The notes: a model not told the origin generated them from the letters alone. A stretch of 64,000 nucleotides of DNA from Limosilactobacillus vaginalis DSM 5837 = ATCC 49540 (GCF_000159435.1 NZ_GG693413.1:119772-183771); one strand, 5' to 3'; shown: positions 1-11,085, numbered from the stretch's first letter. Program-made: numbers and translations.

Positions 1-434
1 ATAACGACAGTTTTGGTGCATACCTTCACCAAGGTGGCCAAATTGCTGCTCTTGTTGTTCTTGAAGGTGGCAATGAAGATGCAGCTAAGGATGTTGCTAT
101 GCACGTTGCTGCTATCAACCCTGAATTCATGACTTGTGATGATGTATCTCAAGATCGTCTCGATCACGAACGCGAAGTCTTCAAGGAAGAAACCTTAAAC
201 GAAGGTAAGCCTGCTAAGATCGTTGACAAGATCGTTGAAGGTCGTTTAAACAAGTTCCTTTCACAAATTTGCTTGGCCGACCAAGACTTTGTTAAGAACC
301 CAGACCAAACTGTTGCAGAATTTGTTTCTGCTAACAATGGTAAGTTGAAGTCATTTATTCGTTACGAAGTTGGTGAAGGAATCGAAAAGAAGCAAGATGA
401 CTTTGCTCAAGAAGTTAAGGATCAAATGAACTAA
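1..434 (+). CDS. tsf: elongation factor Ts, C-terminal part (5' end outside window)
   Basis: This is the C-terminal part of EF-Ts, the nucleotide exchange factor that regenerates EF-Tu-GTP. The reading frame is open from base 3 and begins with the conserved [18 protein letters not shown] stretch typical of the EF-Ts core. It continues through the dimerisation region to a TAA at 432-434. The ATG at 99 is internal and not the start. The gene is cut by the window edge, where rpsB normally lies upstream. A strong terminator follows at once and separates it from pyrH. Confidence 0.95.
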   Translation, partial: NDSFGAYLHQGGQIAALVVLEGGNEDAAKDVAMHVAAINPEFMTCDDVSQDRLDHEREVFKEETLNEGKPAKIVDKIVEGRLNKFLSQICLADQDFVKNPDQTVAEFVSANNGKLKSFIRYEVGEGIEKKQDDFAQEVKDQMN

Positions 435-446
435 ACAACGTTCGGC

Positions 447-482
447 AAAAAAGGGCGTACTCTTTGAAGTGCGCCTTTTTTT
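447..482 (+). terminator. Rho-independent terminator after tsf
   Basis: A 7-bp stem GGCGTAC/GTGCGCC (one G-T pair) is flanked by A and T runs and followed by seven T. It ends only about 16 nt before the pyrH ribosome binding site, so pyrH is probably reached by read-through. Confidence 0.85.
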
Positions 483-510
483 GAAAATATTACCATTAGG
501 AGGCAGGTTT

Positions 511-1233
511 ATGTCAGACATTAAATACAATCGTGTCATTTTAAAGCTTAGTGGGGAAGCCCTTGCCGGTGAAAAAGGGTTCGGTATTAACCCACCAGTG
601 CTTAAAGATGTTGCCAAGGAATTAAAGGAAGTTCATGAATTAGGTGTCCAAATTGCTATCGTCGTTGGTGGCGGAAACATGTGGCGTGGTGTTACCGGGG
701 CAGAACTTGGTATGGAACGCGCCCAGGCTGACTACATTGGAATGTTAGCAACCATTATGAACGCACTATCTCTTCAAGATGCTCTGGAATCACTTGATGT
801 TCCAACACGGGTACAAACCTCTATCGAAATGCGTCAAATTGCAGAACCATATATTCGACGGAAGGCTATTCGTCACCTTGAAAAGGATCGGATTGTGATT
901 TTTGCTGGCGGTACGGGAAGCCCATACTTCTCAACTGATACTACCGCTGCATTGCGAGCAGCTGAAATTAATGCGGATGCTATCTTAATGGGAAAGAACG
1001 GTGTTGATGGTGTTTACAACGCTGATCCAAACAAGGATGCTAACGCTGTTAAGTTCGATCATCTAACCCACATGGATCTGATTGAAAAGAACCTCCATGT
1101 TATGGATACCACCGCAAGTTCACTTTCTATGGATAACCATATTCCGTTAGTTGTATTTAACCTAAACACTCCCGGAAATATTATGAAGGTTGTTAAGGGA
1201 CAAGAAGTTGGAACCACGATTGAGGGGGATTAA
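511..1233 (+). CDS. pyrH: UMP kinase
   Basis: UMP kinase phosphorylates UMP to UDP in the cytoplasm and feeds all pyrimidine nucleotide synthesis. The 240-residue product has the amino acid kinase fold: KLSGEAL near the N-terminus, the glycine-rich [10 protein letters not shown], and the [12 protein letters not shown] and [11 protein letters not shown] segments typical of PyrH. The ATG at 511 is chosen over an upstream in-frame codon at 469 because AGGAGG lies at 498-503, and because the upstream part runs through the tsf terminator. frr follows 3 nt later, the usual pyrH-frr pair. Confidence 0.95.
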   Translation: MSDIKYNRVILKLSGEALAGEKGFGINPPVLKDVAKELKEVHELGVQIAIVVGGGNMWRGVTGAELGMERAQADYIGMLATIMNALSLQDALESLDVPTRVQTSIEMRQIAEPYIRRKAIRHLEKDRIVIFAGGTGSPYFSTDTTAALRAAEINADAILMGKNGVDGVYNADPNKDANAVKFDHLTHMDLIEKNLHVMDTTASSLSMDNHIPLVVFNLNTPGNIMKVVKGQEVGTTIEGD

Positions 1234-1236
1234 CCT

Positions 1237-1797
1237 ATGGCTACAGGTAAACAAATCTTAGATGAAGCGAAGGACAAAATGGCAAAGTCCGGAGATGCAT
1301 TACGCCGGACTTTAGCTGATATTCGTGCAGGACGAGCAAATGCGAGTCTGCTTAATGGAGTTAAAGTAGATTACTACGGCGCTCCAACACCACTTAACCA
1401 GGTGGCATCAATTACAATTCCTGAGGCACGTCAATTACTTGTTACTCCATATGACGAAAGCTCATTAGACAATATTGAAAAGGCAATCTATGCTGCTAAC
1501 CTTGGCTTAACACCACAAAATGACGGTTCAGCAATTCGGATTCTAATTCCGCAATTAACTGAAGAACGGCGAAAAGAGCTTGTTAAGGATGTTAAGGCTG
1601 AACTTGAAAAAGCTAAGGTTGCTGTTCGAAATGTTCGTCGTGAAGCGATGGATGACCTGAAGAAGGGTAACAAAGACGGTGATTTCAATGATGATGAATT
1701 TCATGAGCTTGAAAAGAAAGTTCAGACTGAGACCGATAACGGGATCAAGAACCTTGAAAATATCGCTGCCGATAAGGAAAAAGAATTAATGGGCTAG
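1237..1797 (+). CDS. frr: ribosome recycling factor
   Basis: RRF splits post-termination 70S ribosomes together with EF-G. The 186-residue length is normal. Family signatures are the DIRAGRANASLLNGVKVDYYGAPTP segment near residues 28-52 (only partly quoted here as DIRAGRANASLL) and the helical C-terminal region LVKDVKAELEKAKVAVRNVR. The start is 3 nt after pyrH, with the GAGGGG ribosome binding site inside the pyrH end, so the two genes are cotranscribed and probably coupled. A strong hairpin terminator follows. Confidence 0.96.
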   Translation: MATGKQILDEAKDKMAKSGDALRRTLADIRAGRANASLLNGVKVDYYGAPTPLNQVASITIPEARQLLVTPYDESSLDNIEKAIYAANLGLTPQNDGSAIRILIPQLTEERRKELVKDVKAELEKAKVAVRNVRREAMDDLKKGNKDGDFNDDEFHELEKKVQTETDNGIKNLENIAADKEKELMG

Positions 1798-1817
1798 ATT
1801 AGTCTTAATTACTAACT

Positions 1818-1867
1818 AAGAGTAGGAAAACGAACTAGAAAGCTAGTTCATTCCCGCTCTTTTTTTG
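1818..1867 (+). terminator. Terminator after frr
   Basis: Nested stem: an outer arm AAGAGTAGGAA pairs with TTCCCGCTCTT (one mismatch, one G-T), an inner GAACTAG pairs with CTAGTTC, and seven T follow. A related GAACTAG/CTAGTTC hairpin recurs at 18121-18138 in the intergenic repeat. Confidence 0.8.
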
Positions 1868-1902
1868 GTTGGGGTTGGCATTTCTCCTCAATACATTTAT
1901 AA

Positions 1903-1932
1903 TTGACAAGTAGTTTTTACTTTAAACATAAA
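1903..1932 (+). promoter_or_regulatory. Putative sigma-A promoter for uppS operon
   Basis: A perfect -35 TTGACA lies at 1903-1908 and a weaker -10 CATAAA about 18 bp downstream. It lies after the frr terminator and just before the uppS ribosome binding site, which makes it the likely start of the uppS-cdsA-rseP-proS transcript. Confidence 0.5.
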
Positions 1933-1952
1933 ATTTGTCTGGAGGAACTATT

Positions 1953-2720
1953 TTGTTTGGCAAAAAAGAAGGATCCTCGACTAGTAATGCGAAGTTAGAT
2001 CCAAACCGAATTCCTAACCATATTGCGATTATTATGGATGGAAACGGTCGCTGGGCTCAAAAACGCCACTTACCACGTGTTGCAGGTCATAAACAGGGAA
2101 TGCAGACCGTAAAGAATGTGACGATCGCTGCTAGTAAATTAGGGGTAAAGGTTCTATCACTCTATGCTTTTTCTACCGAGAATTGGAAACGGCCTTCGAG
2201 TGAGGTAAATTATTTGATGCAACTACCAATCAAGTTCTTTTCAACTTTTGTTCCAGAATTAGTTAAGCATAATGTTCGGGTGATGGTGATGGGTGACATT
2301 ACTAAATTGCCCCAAGGAACTCAAAAAGCAGTTAATGATGCAATCGCTGACACAGCTGAGTGTGACGGGATGATCCTGAACTTTGCCTTAAACTATGGCA
2401 GTCGTGATGAAATCATTCGGGCAACTCAACAAATTGCAAAGAAAGTCGCTGCTAAAGAGATTAGTATTGATCAGATTGACGAACAGTTACTGTCTCAAAA
2501 TATGATGACAGCTGACTTAGGTGAGTTAGCAGATCCCGACCTTCTTATCAGAACAAGTGGTGAGGAACGGATTAGTAATTTTATGCTCTGGCAAATCGCT
2601 TATAGTGAGTTAGAATTTACTGATGTTTACTGGCCTGATTTTGACCGGCATTCATTAGAAGATGCTATTGTTAAATTTCAGGGACGTCACCGTCGTTATG
2701 GTGGCTTAAAAAATAACTAA
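1953..2720 (+). CDS. uppS: undecaprenyl diphosphate synthase
   Basis: Cis-prenyltransferase that extends farnesyl diphosphate with isopentenyl diphosphate to make the C55 lipid carrier for peptidoglycan and other wall polymers. The signature HIAIIMDGNGRWA carries the catalytic Asp, with GHKQGM and the C-terminal RTSGEERISNFMLWQ segment also present. The start is taken as TTG 1953, 7 nt after GGAGG at 1941-1945, giving 255 residues. An earlier TTG at 1935 would put the Shine-Dalgarno inside the coding region. It uses isoprenoid precursors made by the mevalonate genes at 36.8-41.0 kb. Confidence 0.93.
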   Translation: MFGKKEGSSTSNAKLDPNRIPNHIAIIMDGNGRWAQKRHLPRVAGHKQGMQTVKNVTIAASKLGVKVLSLYAFSTENWKRPSSEVNYLMQLPIKFFSTFVPELVKHNVRVMVMGDITKLPQGTQKAVNDAIADTAECDGMILNFALNYGSRDEIIRATQQIAKKVAAKEISIDQIDEQLLSQNMMTADLGELADPDLLIRTSGEERISNFMLWQIAYSELEFTDVYWPDFDRHSLEDAIVKFQGRHRRYGGLKNN

Positions 2721-2737
2721 GTTTGGGGAGAATAATA

Positions 2738-3523
2738 TTGAAAACACGGATAATAACAGCTGTTGTTGGTTTAGCAATCTTCATTCCGTTAATAGTTTAT
2801 GGCCACTGGCCATTGACAATTGCCGCAATTGCACTTGGGATCGTTGCTATGAGTGAGATCTTAGCAATGAAGCGGATGTTCCTCATTTCATTTGAGGCAA
2901 TCGTTTCTTACCTTGGAGTTGCACTATTAATCCTACCAGATAGTTGGTTAGACTTTTTACCAAGTGTTGCAACGCGATGGTTTGCATTCTATTTCTTGGT
3001 AATTTTGTTACTATTACATACGGTTATTAGAAAGCAACGGTTTACTTTTGATGATGCCGGTGTGCTAACTTTAGCGATGCTTTATATTGGATTAGGTTTT
3101 CGTTACTTTGTTGAAGCACGGGCAGTCAACTTCCAAACCTTACTATACGGGATGTTAATTGTTTGGATTACCGATAGTGGGGCATACTTAATCGGAAGAA
3201 AAATCGGGAAAAATAAATTAGCACCTAAGATTAGTCCAAACAAGACCTGGGAAGGATCGATTGGCGGGACAGTTTCTGCTACAATTCTGATTGCTATTTA
3301 CTTACACTTTATTCCGGTTGGTGGATCTTTTATTCCAATGGTTTGCCTAACGTTAATTCTGTCAATTATGGGCCAGTTTGGTGATTTGATTGAATCATCA
3401 CTTAAACGGTTCTATGGAGTAAAAGATTCTGGGAAAATTTTACCGGGACATGGCGGGATCCTTGACCGGTTTGATAGTATGTTAATCGTTATGCCAATGA
3501 TGCACCTCTTAGGTATTATTTAG
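2738..3523 (+). CDS. cdsA: phosphatidate cytidylyltransferase (CDP-diglyceride synthase)
   Basis: Integral membrane enzyme that converts phosphatidic acid and CTP to CDP-diacylglycerol, the phospholipid precursor. About eight hydrophobic segments are visible. The family signature is in the C-terminal half (SPNKTWEGSIGG, and GQFGDLIESSLKRFYGVKDS followed by LPGHGGILDRFDS). The TTG at 2738 is preferred, 7 nt after GGGGAG, over an in-frame TTG at 2723 that precedes the ribosome binding site. This gives 261 residues. The gene follows uppS by 17 nt in the conserved uppS-cdsA-rseP-proS-polC order. Confidence 0.93.
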   Translation: MKTRIITAVVGLAIFIPLIVYGHWPLTIAAIALGIVAMSEILAMKRMFLISFEAIVSYLGVALLILPDSWLDFLPSVATRWFAFYFLVILLLLHTVIRKQRFTFDDAGVLTLAMLYIGLGFRYFVEARAVNFQTLLYGMLIVWITDSGAYLIGRKIGKNKLAPKISPNKTWEGSIGGTVSATILIAIYLHFIPVGGSFIPMVCLTLILSIMGQFGDLIESSLKRFYGVKDSGKILPGHGGILDRFDSMLIVMPMMHLLGII

Positions 3524-3545
3524 TTCTGAAAGAAGAGGGGATTTT

Positions 3546-4823
3546 GTGATAATAACAATCATCACCTTTATAATCGTTTTCGGAATACTGGTTTTAGTCC
3601 ATGAATTTGGTCACTACTATTTCGCAAAACGAGCAGGGATCCTAGTCCGTGAATTTTCAATTGGAATGGGTCCCAAGATTTGGTGGAAACAATCCGGTGG
3701 CACGACGTATACGATTCGAATCTTGCCATTAGGGGGTTATGTTCGTCTTGCCGGTGCAGATGATGAGGACGAAGATGAGTTACGTCCAGGGACTCCGGTA
3801 ACTATTCAGCTTAATGATCAGGATCAGGTCACTAATATTAATGCAAGTCAAAAGACAACATTGTTCCAAGGGATCCCGCTTCAAATTGTTGATTCTGATC
3901 TGGTTAACGATTTATGGATTAAGGGATACGTCAATGGCGATGAGAACGACTTGAAGGTTTATAATGTTGCTCATGATGCTTTAATTACTGAGCACGATGG
4001 CACCGTCGTTCAAATCGCACCTAAGGATGTCCAATTTAATTCTGCTAGTTTGCCAGCACGAATGATGACTAATTTTGCTGGTCCAATGAATAACTTTATT
4101 TTGTCTCTTGTTGTCTTTATTATTCTCGGCTTCCTCTTAAGCGGGGGAGTTCCGGTGAATAGCAATAAGGTCGGGCATGTTAATGCTAATTCAGTTGCTG
4201 CTCGAGCAGGCCTCGTAAGCGGTGATCGGATTAAGCAAGTCAACAATACTAAAATTAAAGATTGGACAGATTTATCAACTGCCATCTCTAGCCATCCAGG
4301 GAAAAAGATTACCGTAACTTATGAACACCAGGGAAAACAGCACACCACCACAATGGTTCCCAAAACAGTTAAACAGTCAGATCAGAAAGTTGGTCAGATT
4401 GGGATTCTTGAAGAAACGGATAAAAGTTTCTCAGCACGGCTTAATTTTGGTTGGCAACGGTTTGTTCAAGCAGGCACACTAATCTTTAGTGTCCTCGGCC
4501 ACATGTTTACCCACGGCTTTTCATTAAATGATTTTGGTGGACCAGTTGCTATTTATGCAGGAACATCTCAAGCAACGTCGCTTGGCTTTACGGGTGTTTT
4601 GAATTTCTTAGCACTGCTTTCAATTAACCTTGGAATTGTTAACTTATTGCCAATTCCAGCGTTAGATGGCGGAAAACTATTATTAAATATCATTGAGGCG
4701 ATTATTCGTCGCCCAATTCCGGAAAAGGCCGAGGGGATTGTGACAATGATTGGGTTCTTCTTGCTGCTAGTATTAATGATTTTGGTTACGTGGAATGACA
4801 TTCAGCGTTATTTCATTCGATAA
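3546..4823 (+). CDS. rseP: RIP zinc metalloprotease RseP/RasP/Eep family
   Basis: Site-2-type intramembrane protease. In Firmicutes this family cleaves anti-sigma factors, signal peptides and pheromone precursors. HEFGH at residues 19-23 in the first membrane helix is the zinc motif, and LLPIPALDGGK near residue 373 supplies the distal metal ligand region. A PDZ domain sits at roughly residues 205-275. The start is GTG 3546 after GAGGGG. The 425-residue length is normal for the family. Confidence 0.94.
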   Translation: MIITIITFIIVFGILVLVHEFGHYYFAKRAGILVREFSIGMGPKIWWKQSGGTTYTIRILPLGGYVRLAGADDEDEDELRPGTPVTIQLNDQDQVTNINASQKTTLFQGIPLQIVDSDLVNDLWIKGYVNGDENDLKVYNVAHDALITEHDGTVVQIAPKDVQFNSASLPARMMTNFAGPMNNFILSLVVFIILGFLLSGGVPVNSNKVGHVNANSVAARAGLVSGDRIKQVNNTKIKDWTDLSTAISSHPGKKITVTYEHQGKQHTTTMVPKTVKQSDQKVGQIGILEETDKSFSARLNFGWQRFVQAGTLIFSVLGHMFTHGFSLNDFGGPVAIYAGTSQATSLGFTGVLNFLALLSINLGIVNLLPIPALDGGKLLLNIIEAIIRRPIPEKAEGIVTMIGFFLLLVLMILVTWNDIQRYFIR

Positions 4824-4841
4824 GGGAAAAGGAGTATTTTA

Positions 4842-6584
4842 ATGCAACAATCAAAGATTTTAATTCCAACAAAAAAGGAAGCACCAAGTGATGCGGAAGC
4901 ACTTAGCCATAAGATGATGGTCCGGGCTGGTTACATTTACCAAGTGTCCGCTGGTGTATGGGCTTACTTGCCAATGGCCTACCGGGTGATTCGGAAGGTT
5001 GAAAATATTATTCGTCAAGAAATGGAGAAAGCTGGTGCGGTTGAAATGATGATGCCAGCGCTCCTTCCTGCTGACTTGTGGAAAGAATCTGGTCGGTATG
5101 AAAGCTATGGCGATAACTTATTTAAGTTAAAGGATCGGCGTGATCGTGACTTTATCATGGGGCCAACTCATGAAGAAACATTTACTGAAGTTATTCGTGA
5201 CAGTATTAAGTCATACAAGAAGCTGCCATTAGTTGTTTACCAACTACAAGATAAATTCCGTGATGAAGATCGCCCTCGTTACGGGATCCTTCGTGGTAAG
5301 GAATTTGAAATGCTTGATGGTTATTCATTTTCTGCTGATCAAGCTGGCTTAGACCAAGCCTATGATCTTCAAGCAAGAGCATACCGTAATATTTTTGACC
5401 GGATTGGCTTAGACTACAAGGTGATCCTGGCTGACTCAGGAACAATGGGTGGTAAGAACTCACAAGAATTTTCCGCTCCAGCAGAGGTTGGTGAGGATAT
5501 CATTGCTTATACTGATGGGGATTACGCTGCTAACTTGGAAAAGGCTACTAGTAAGTTTACCGGTGTTCAACAAACCGCTGAACCTGAAAAACTTGAAAAG
5601 AAGCCAACCCCAGGGGCTCACAGTGTCGACGAGGCTGCGGAAAGTCTTGGAATAGACTCAAATCAGATCATTAAGACAATGTTCTACATGGCCAAAATGA
5701 GTGAAGAGGAAACACAGCCAGTTCTTGTTTTGATGCGCGGCAATGATGAAGTTAACGAGGCCAAGTTGAAGGATGAACTAGGCTGTGAAGAATTAGAGTT
5801 AGCTGACGAAGAAGATGCTGTGAAATATCTGGGAGCACATCCGGGTTCACTTGGTCCAGTTGGTGTTGGTGAAGATGTTAAAATCTATGCTGACAATTAC
5901 GTTAAGGTAATGGTTAATATGGCTTGTGGTGCTAATGATGATGGTCACCACTATATTAATGCCAATATTGATCGTGACTTCTGTGTTGATCAATTCGGTG
6001 ATTTCCGTAACGTTAAGGAAGGCGAAATTGCACCGGATGGCCATCCAATCAAGTTCACACCAGGGATTGAAATCGGTCATATCTTTAAGTTAGGGACTCA
6101 TTATTCGAAGAAGCTTGGTGCACAAGTACTCGATAACAACGGTCGGTTAGTTGATGTTATTATGGGGAGCTACGGGATTGGTGTTAGCCGGTTGCTTTCT
6201 GCGGTTGCTGAACAAACAGCTGATGACAACGGACTAGTTTGGCCTGACAGTATTGCGCCATTTGATGTTCATGTAATTCCTGTAAATGCCAAGAAAGCAG
6301 ATCAAATGGAAATGGCAAATGAACTTACAGTGGCTCTTGAAAAGGCTGGTTATGATGTCTTAGTAGATGACCGTAAGGAACGTGCTGGTGTTAAGTTTGC
6401 CGACTCTGACTTAATTGGGATTCCAATTCGAATTACTGTTGGTAAGAAGGCTTCAGATGGTATTGTTGAAGTTAAGATCCGGAAAACCGGTGAAACAGTT
6501 GAGGTTAAGACTGAAGAAGTCGTTAATACTGTTGCTATCTTGCTCAAGCAACTTAGTGGACAAGACGATGCTGAAGCTAAATAA
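4842..6584 (+). CDS. proS: prolyl-tRNA synthetase
   Basis: Charges tRNA-Pro. This is the bacterial-type enzyme of 580 residues with class II motifs (GPTHEETFTEV, FRDEDRPRYGILRGKEF, GSYGIGVSRLLSA). A YbaK-like editing insertion lies at about residues 235-380 and removes mischarged alanine. The C-terminal anticodon-binding domain covers roughly residues 475-570. It starts at ATG 4842 after AAAGGAG and follows rseP by 18 nt in the same operon. Confidence 0.96.
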   Translation: MQQSKILIPTKKEAPSDAEALSHKMMVRAGYIYQVSAGVWAYLPMAYRVIRKVENIIRQEMEKAGAVEMMMPALLPADLWKESGRYESYGDNLFKLKDRRDRDFIMGPTHEETFTEVIRDSIKSYKKLPLVVYQLQDKFRDEDRPRYGILRGKEFEMLDGYSFSADQAGLDQAYDLQARAYRNIFDRIGLDYKVILADSGTMGGKNSQEFSAPAEVGEDIIAYTDGDYAANLEKATSKFTGVQQTAEPEKLEKKPTPGAHSVDEAAESLGIDSNQIIKTMFYMAKMSEEETQPVLVLMRGNDEVNEAKLKDELGCEELELADEEDAVKYLGAHPGSLGPVGVGEDVKIYADNYVKVMVNMACGANDDGHHYINANIDRDFCVDQFGDFRNVKEGEIAPDGHPIKFTPGIEIGHIFKLGTHYSKKLGAQVLDNNGRLVDVIMGSYGIGVSRLLSAVAEQTADDNGLVWPDSIAPFDVHVIPVNAKKADQMEMANELTVALEKAGYDVLVDDRKERAGVKFADSDLIGIPIRITVGKKASDGIVEVKIRKTGETVEVKTEEVVNTVAILLKQLSGQDDAEAK

Positions 6585-6603
6585 TTAGTCTAATCATTAA
6601 TTG

Positions 6604-6649
6604 GTGGTGACGATGGTAGAATTTAATTTATCAACGCGCCACTTTTTTA
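6604..6649 (+). terminator. Possible weak terminator between proS and polC
   Basis: GTGGTG at 6604-6609 can pair with CGCCAC at 6637-6642 across a 27-nt loop, followed by six T. The loop is long, and the polC ribosome binding site starts 4 nt later, so termination is probably partial. Confidence 0.4.
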
Positions 6650-6666
6650 TTGTAGGAGGATAAAAA

Positions 6667-9600
6667 GTGAGTTTATCACGACAAGAATTATTTCAAAAGC
6701 TACTTGAACAAATTCACTTTCCCGAAAAAGATAACCCTGCCTTTCGTGATGCAAAGGTTCAATCTGTCGTAGTTCATAAGGATTCGCGTCTATGGGAATT
6801 TCATTTAATGCTCCGACAGCCGTTACCATTTAACCTTTTTAGTGAATTTTCAAACGCGTTAACAATGGGTTTTCGGGATATTGCTAATACGCGAGTGAAA
6901 ATTAGTAGTCCAATGACCGATCTTGATCCCAAGCTAATTGGTGATTACTGGGAATATGTAGTCCGCCAAACAGCTCCCGATTCACCGATGACTCAGCAAG
7001 TTTGTACACAGACATCACCTGAAGTTAGGGATGGTCGGGTAACTCTTGTTATTGAAAATGAGATGATGAAGGACTTCCTTACTAAAAATGTCTTAGGAAA
7101 GATTGAAGAGGATTATGTTGACCTTGGTTTTCCTAAATTTCGGATTCACCCGTTCGTCGATGAATCTGCTTCGGAAGCCCGGATTAAGGAACTAAAGGCT
7201 AAGCATGAAGCGGATGATGCTGCCCTTGCTGCTAAGGCGATGGAACAGATTAAAAAGAATAATGTTGCTAAAAAGAAAAAGCAGCAAAGCAACGTGGCAC
7301 CTGCCGATGGACCTGTTCAACTTGGTCGGGTAATTAATGATTCCCAAGAAGTTAAGCAGATGAAAGATATTGCTGAGGAAGAGCGTTCGGTTGTTGTTGA
7401 GGGATATGTCTTTAGCACTGAAGTACGGGAACTACGCTCAGGTCGGCAATTATTGACATTTGAAATTACTGACTATACTTCTTCGTTTGCGGTAAAGAAG
7501 TTCTCCCGTAATGAAGCTGATGAAGCCCAATTTGCAAATATCAAAGAGGGAATGTGGCTTAAAGTTCGTGGCCCGGTGCAAGAAGATACGTGGATGCATG
7601 ATTTAGTTATTAATGCTTTTGACATTAATGAAATTAAGCATGAAGAGCGTCAGGATAAGGCGCCAGCTGATGATAAGCGAATTGAATTACATGCTCATTC
7701 AGAAATGAGTCAAATGGATGCCACTAATTCAATTACCGAATTAGCTAACCGTGCTCATTCGTGGGGCCAGCCTGCAATTGCAATTACTGATCATGCGGAC
7801 GTTCAAGCATTTCCAGAAGCATTCAAGGCGGCTAAAAAAACAGGGATCAAAATGCTTTACGGTGTGGAAGCAAACGTGGTTGATGACGGGATCCCGTTAG
7901 TGTATAACGAAAATGATACACCGCTAGATGGTCAGACATATGTTATCTTTGATGTTGAAACGACGGGACTTTCAGCAATTTATGATAAGGTAATTGAACT
8001 TTCCGCTTCGAAGATGAAAGATGGTGAAGTCTTGGAGCGGTTCGATGAATTTATTGATCCTGGTTTCCCCCTTTCTGAACAGACAACTAACCTAACATCA
8101 ATTACTGATGAGATGGTTCAAGGTTCAAAAAGCGAGGAAGAAGTCTTCAGAATGTTTAGGGACTTCTGTGAAGGGTGTATTATTGCTGGTCACAACGTTT
8201 CCTTTGATATGGGATTCATGAATACCGGTTATCGTCGTCATAATATGGAAGAGATTACGGCCCCCGTTATTGATACTTTGCCGTTAGCACGATTTCTCTA
8301 TCCGCATATGCGTGGATACCGTTTGAATACCTTAAGTAAGAAATTCAAGGTTGCTCTTGAACACCACCACCGAGCAAATTACGATGCTGAGGCAACAGGG
8401 AAGCTGCTGCATATCTTCTTAAAGGATGCGGAAAAACGGTATGGAATTAAATTAATCAGTGATTTGAACAAACATATGACTGATAACGATGCTTACCGGC
8501 ATGCACGGCCATTTCATGTTACGATTCTTGCCCAGACTCAAGCAGGGCTGAAAAACCTCTATAAGTTGGTTTCACTGTCTAACGTTAAGTATTTTGCGCG
8601 AGTACCGCGGATTCCGCGTAGTGTTCTAACTAAGTTTCGCCAGGGACTCCTTTTGGGCACTGCCTGCTCTTCTGGTGAAGTATTTACCGCAATGATGGAA
8701 AAAGGATTTGCTGAAGCTGAGCGAAAGGCTAAGTATTATGACTTTATTGAAGTTCAGCCGAAACCTAATTACCAGCCATTATTAGAGCAGAAGGTCATTG
8801 CTGATGATGCCCACTTGGAAGATATTCTGAAGAACATGGTTAAACTAGGTGAAAACTTAAAGAAACCAGTTGTCGCAACGGGGGATGTCCACTATTTGGA
8901 TGCTCACGATGCCATTTACCGTAAGATCCTCATCAATTCTCAAGGTGGTGCTAATCCGCTTAACCGGACTAGAAGACCAGATGTTCATTTCAGAACAACA
9001 GATGAGATGCTCAATGAATTTAGTTTTCTTGGTGCTGATAAAGCACATCAAATCGTTGTCACAAATACCCATCAGGTTGCTGATATGATTGATGACGGCA
9101 TTTGCCCAGTCAAGGATAAGCTTTACACTCCCCATATGAAGGGAGCAGAACAAGAAATTCAAGATCGTACTTGGGACACTGCTAAGAAATGGTATGGTGA
9201 TCCGTTACCAAAGATTGTTCAAGACCGGGTTGATCTTGAGTTAAATAGTATTGTTAAAAACGGGTTCTCGGTAATTTATCTGATTGCTCAACGGCTAGTA
9301 GCAAAGTCAAATAAGGACGGTTATTTGGTAGGTTCTCGGGGATCCGTTGGTTCAAGTGTGGTTGCTACGCTTTCTGGAATCACAGAGGTTAATCCGTTGC
9401 CGCCACACTACCGATGCCCTAAGTGTCATTATTCTCATTTCTATACCAAGGGTGAATATAGTTCAGGATTTGACCTTCCAGAAAAGAAGTGTCCTAAGTG
9501 CGGGACACTGCTGGTTAAGGATGGTCATGATATTCCGTTCCAAACTTTCTTAGGATTTAAGGGAAATAAGGTTCCGGATATTGATTTGAACTTCTCCGGA

Positions 9601-10995
9601 GACTATCAGCCAATTGCTCACAACTACATGAAAGTGCTATTCGGTGAAAAGAATGTCTTTCGTGCTGGAACAATTGGTACTGTCGCCGATAAGACTGCCT
9701 ATGGTTATGTTAAGGCTTATGAACGTGATACAGATAAGCAGTTCCGGGGAGCAGAAGAGGACCGGCTTTCTCATGGTGCTACCGGTGTTAAACGAACGAC
9801 AGGACAGCACCCGGCCGGAATTATTATTGTTCCTGATGATATGGAGATTTACGACTTTACGCCAGTTCAATACCCGGCTGATGATCAAGAAGCGGCTTGG
9901 GAAACAACCCACTTCGATTTCCACTCCATTCACGATAATATTTTAAAGATGGATATTTTAGGTCATGATGATCCGACGATGATTCGTGCCTTGCAAGATT
10001 TATCCGGGGTTGATCCACAAACTATTCCGATGAATGATCCGGGCGTAATGAGTTTATTCTCTAGTCCTGAGGCGTTAGGGGTAAGTGAAGAACAGATCCA
10101 GAGTAAAACTGGAACTCTTGGTTTACCAGAATTCGGGACCCGTTTTGTTCGGGGAATGCTTGAGGATACCCACCCAAAGAACTATTCGCAACTCCTGCAA
10201 ATATCTGGACTTTCTCACGGAACGGGCGTGTGGTTGGACAACGCTCAAGAGTTAATTAAACAAGGGGTCGCAACAATTGCCAATGTGATCGGATGTCGGG
10301 ACAACATTATGACCGACTTAATTCACTATGGCCTTGATTCTGAAACCTCATTCCAAGTGATGGAATCAGTTCGTCATGGTCGAGGAATCCCTGATGATTG
10401 GCAAAAGAAAATGCGTGAGGCTAACGTTCCGCAATGGTACATGGATTCATGTTTGAAGATTAAATACATGTTCCCACGAGCACACGCGGCCGCCTATGTT
10501 TTGATGGCATTACGGATTGCCTACTTTAAGGTATACTTCCCGCTTGTTTATTACTGTGCATTCTTCTCTGTTCGTGCTGATGACTTTGACGTGGTTGCAA
10601 TGTCACACGGTAAAGACGCTGTTAAGACACGGATGAAAGAGATTAATTCTCAAGGAAACGATGCAAGTGCTAAGGACAAGAGTTTATTGACGATCCTTGA
10701 ATTAGCTAATGAAATGTTAGAGCGGGGCTTTAAGTTCAAGATGGTTGATCTTGAGCGATCTGATGCAAGTAACTGGTTAATTGATGGTAACACATTAATT
10801 GCTCCATTCCGCGCAGTTCCTGGTTTGGGATTAAACGTTGCCAAGCAGATTGTTGCTGCTCGTGAAGAAAAGAAGTTCTTATCGAAGCAAGATCTAGCTG
10901 AGCGAGGAAAGGTTTCGCAGACAATTATAGATTTTCTTACCCAGAATCATGTCTTGGACGGACTGCCGGACGAGAACCAATTAAGCCTGTTCTAG
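6667..10995 (+). CDS. polC: DNA polymerase III alpha subunit, PolC type
   Basis: Main replicative polymerase of low-GC Gram-positives, with proofreading exonuclease in the same chain (1442 residues). Order seen: N-terminal domain; OB-fold around 230-330; first part of the PHP domain ([13 protein letters not shown], about 338); DEDD exonuclease from about 424 ([21 protein letters not shown]); the rest of PHP; a zinc ribbon with CPKC pairs at about 916 and 940; the catalytic palm motif [12 protein letters not shown] near 970; and a C-terminal domain. GTG 6667 follows AGGAGGA. The gene ends the uppS-proS cluster. Confidence 0.97.
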   Translation: MSLSRQELFQKLLEQIHFPEKDNPAFRDAKVQSVVVHKDSRLWEFHLMLRQPLPFNLFSEFSNALTMGFRDIANTRVKISSPMTDLDPKLIGDYWEYVVRQTAPDSPMTQQVCTQTSPEVRDGRVTLVIENEMMKDFLTKNVLGKIEEDYVDLGFPKFRIHPFVDESASEARIKELKAKHEADDAALAAKAMEQIKKNNVAKKKKQQSNVAPADGPVQLGRVINDSQEVKQMKDIAEEERSVVVEGYVFSTEVRELRSGRQLLTFEITDYTSSFAVKKFSRNEADEAQFANIKEGMWLKVRGPVQEDTWMHDLVINAFDINEIKHEERQDKAPADDKRIELHAHSEMSQMDATNSITELANRAHSWGQPAIAITDHADVQAFPEAFKAAKKTGIKMLYGVEANVVDDGIPLVYNENDTPLDGQTYVIFDVETTGLSAIYDKVIELSASKMKDGEVLERFDEFIDPGFPLSEQTTNLTSITDEMVQGSKSEEEVFRMFRDFCEGCIIAGHNVSFDMGFMNTGYRRHNMEEITAPVIDTLPLARFLYPHMRGYRLNTLSKKFKVALEHHHRANYDAEATGKLLHIFLKDAEKRYGIKLISDLNKHMTDNDAYRHARPFHVTILAQTQAGLKNLYKLVSLSNVKYFARVPRIPRSVLTKFRQGLLLGTACSSGEVFTAMMEKGFAEAERKAKYYDFIEVQPKPNYQPLLEQKVIADDAHLEDILKNMVKLGENLKKPVVATGDVHYLDAHDAIYRKILINSQGGANPLNRTRRPDVHFRTTDEMLNEFSFLGADKAHQIVVTNTHQVADMIDDGICPVKDKLYTPHMKGAEQEIQDRTWDTAKKWYGDPLPKIVQDRVDLELNSIVKNGFSVIYLIAQRLVAKSNKDGYLVGSRGSVGSSVVATLSGITEVNPLPPHYRCPKCHYSHFYTKGEYSSGFDLPEKKCPKCGTLLVKDGHDIPFQTFLGFKGNKVPDIDLNFSGDYQPIAHNYMKVLFGEKNVFRAGTIGTVADKTAYGYVKAYERDTDKQFRGAEEDRLSHGATGVKRTTGQHPAGIIIVPDDMEIYDFTPVQYPADDQEAAWETTHFDFHSIHDNILKMDILGHDDPTMIRALQDLSGVDPQTIPMNDPGVMSLFSSPEALGVSEEQIQSKTGTLGLPEFGTRFVRGMLEDTHPKNYSQLLQISGLSHGTGVWLDNAQELIKQGVATIANVIGCRDNIMTDLIHYGLDSETSFQVMESVRHGRGIPDDWQKKMREANVPQWYMDSCLKIKYMFPRAHAAAYVLMALRIAYFKVYFPLVYYCAFFSVRADDFDVVAMSHGKDAVKTRMKEINSQGNDASAKDKSLLTILELANEMLERGFKFKMVDLERSDASNWLIDGNTLIAPFRAVPGLGLNVAKQIVAAREEKKFLSKQDLAERGKVSQTIIDFLTQNHVLDGLPDENQLSLF

Positions 10996-11005
10996 GGATA
11001 GTTGC

Positions 11006-11034
11006 TTGCTAGTTTAGTGAGTTCATGCTACAAT
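11006..11034 (+). promoter_or_regulatory. Promoter of rimP-nusA-infB operon
   Basis: TTGCTA and TACAAT are separated by 17 bp, just after the polC stop. A terminator-like hairpin (11058-11084) lies between this promoter and rimP, so the operon has an attenuator-like leader. Confidence 0.65.
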
Positions 11035-11056
11035 TAATTATGGTAAATAACTCGTT

Positions 11057-11085
11057 GGAGTGAGCAGAGATGCTCGCTCTTTTTA
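11057..11085 (+). terminator. Leader hairpin upstream of rimP (candidate NusA-responsive attenuator)
   Basis: A 9-bp stem GAGTGAGCA/TGCTCGCTC (one G-T) with a GAGA loop and an imperfect T tract (five T, then A). It lies downstream of the operon promoter and 12 nt before the rimP ribosome binding site. Weak-U-tract terminators at this position in Bacillus subtilis mediate NusA autoregulation of the equivalent operon. Confidence 0.7.
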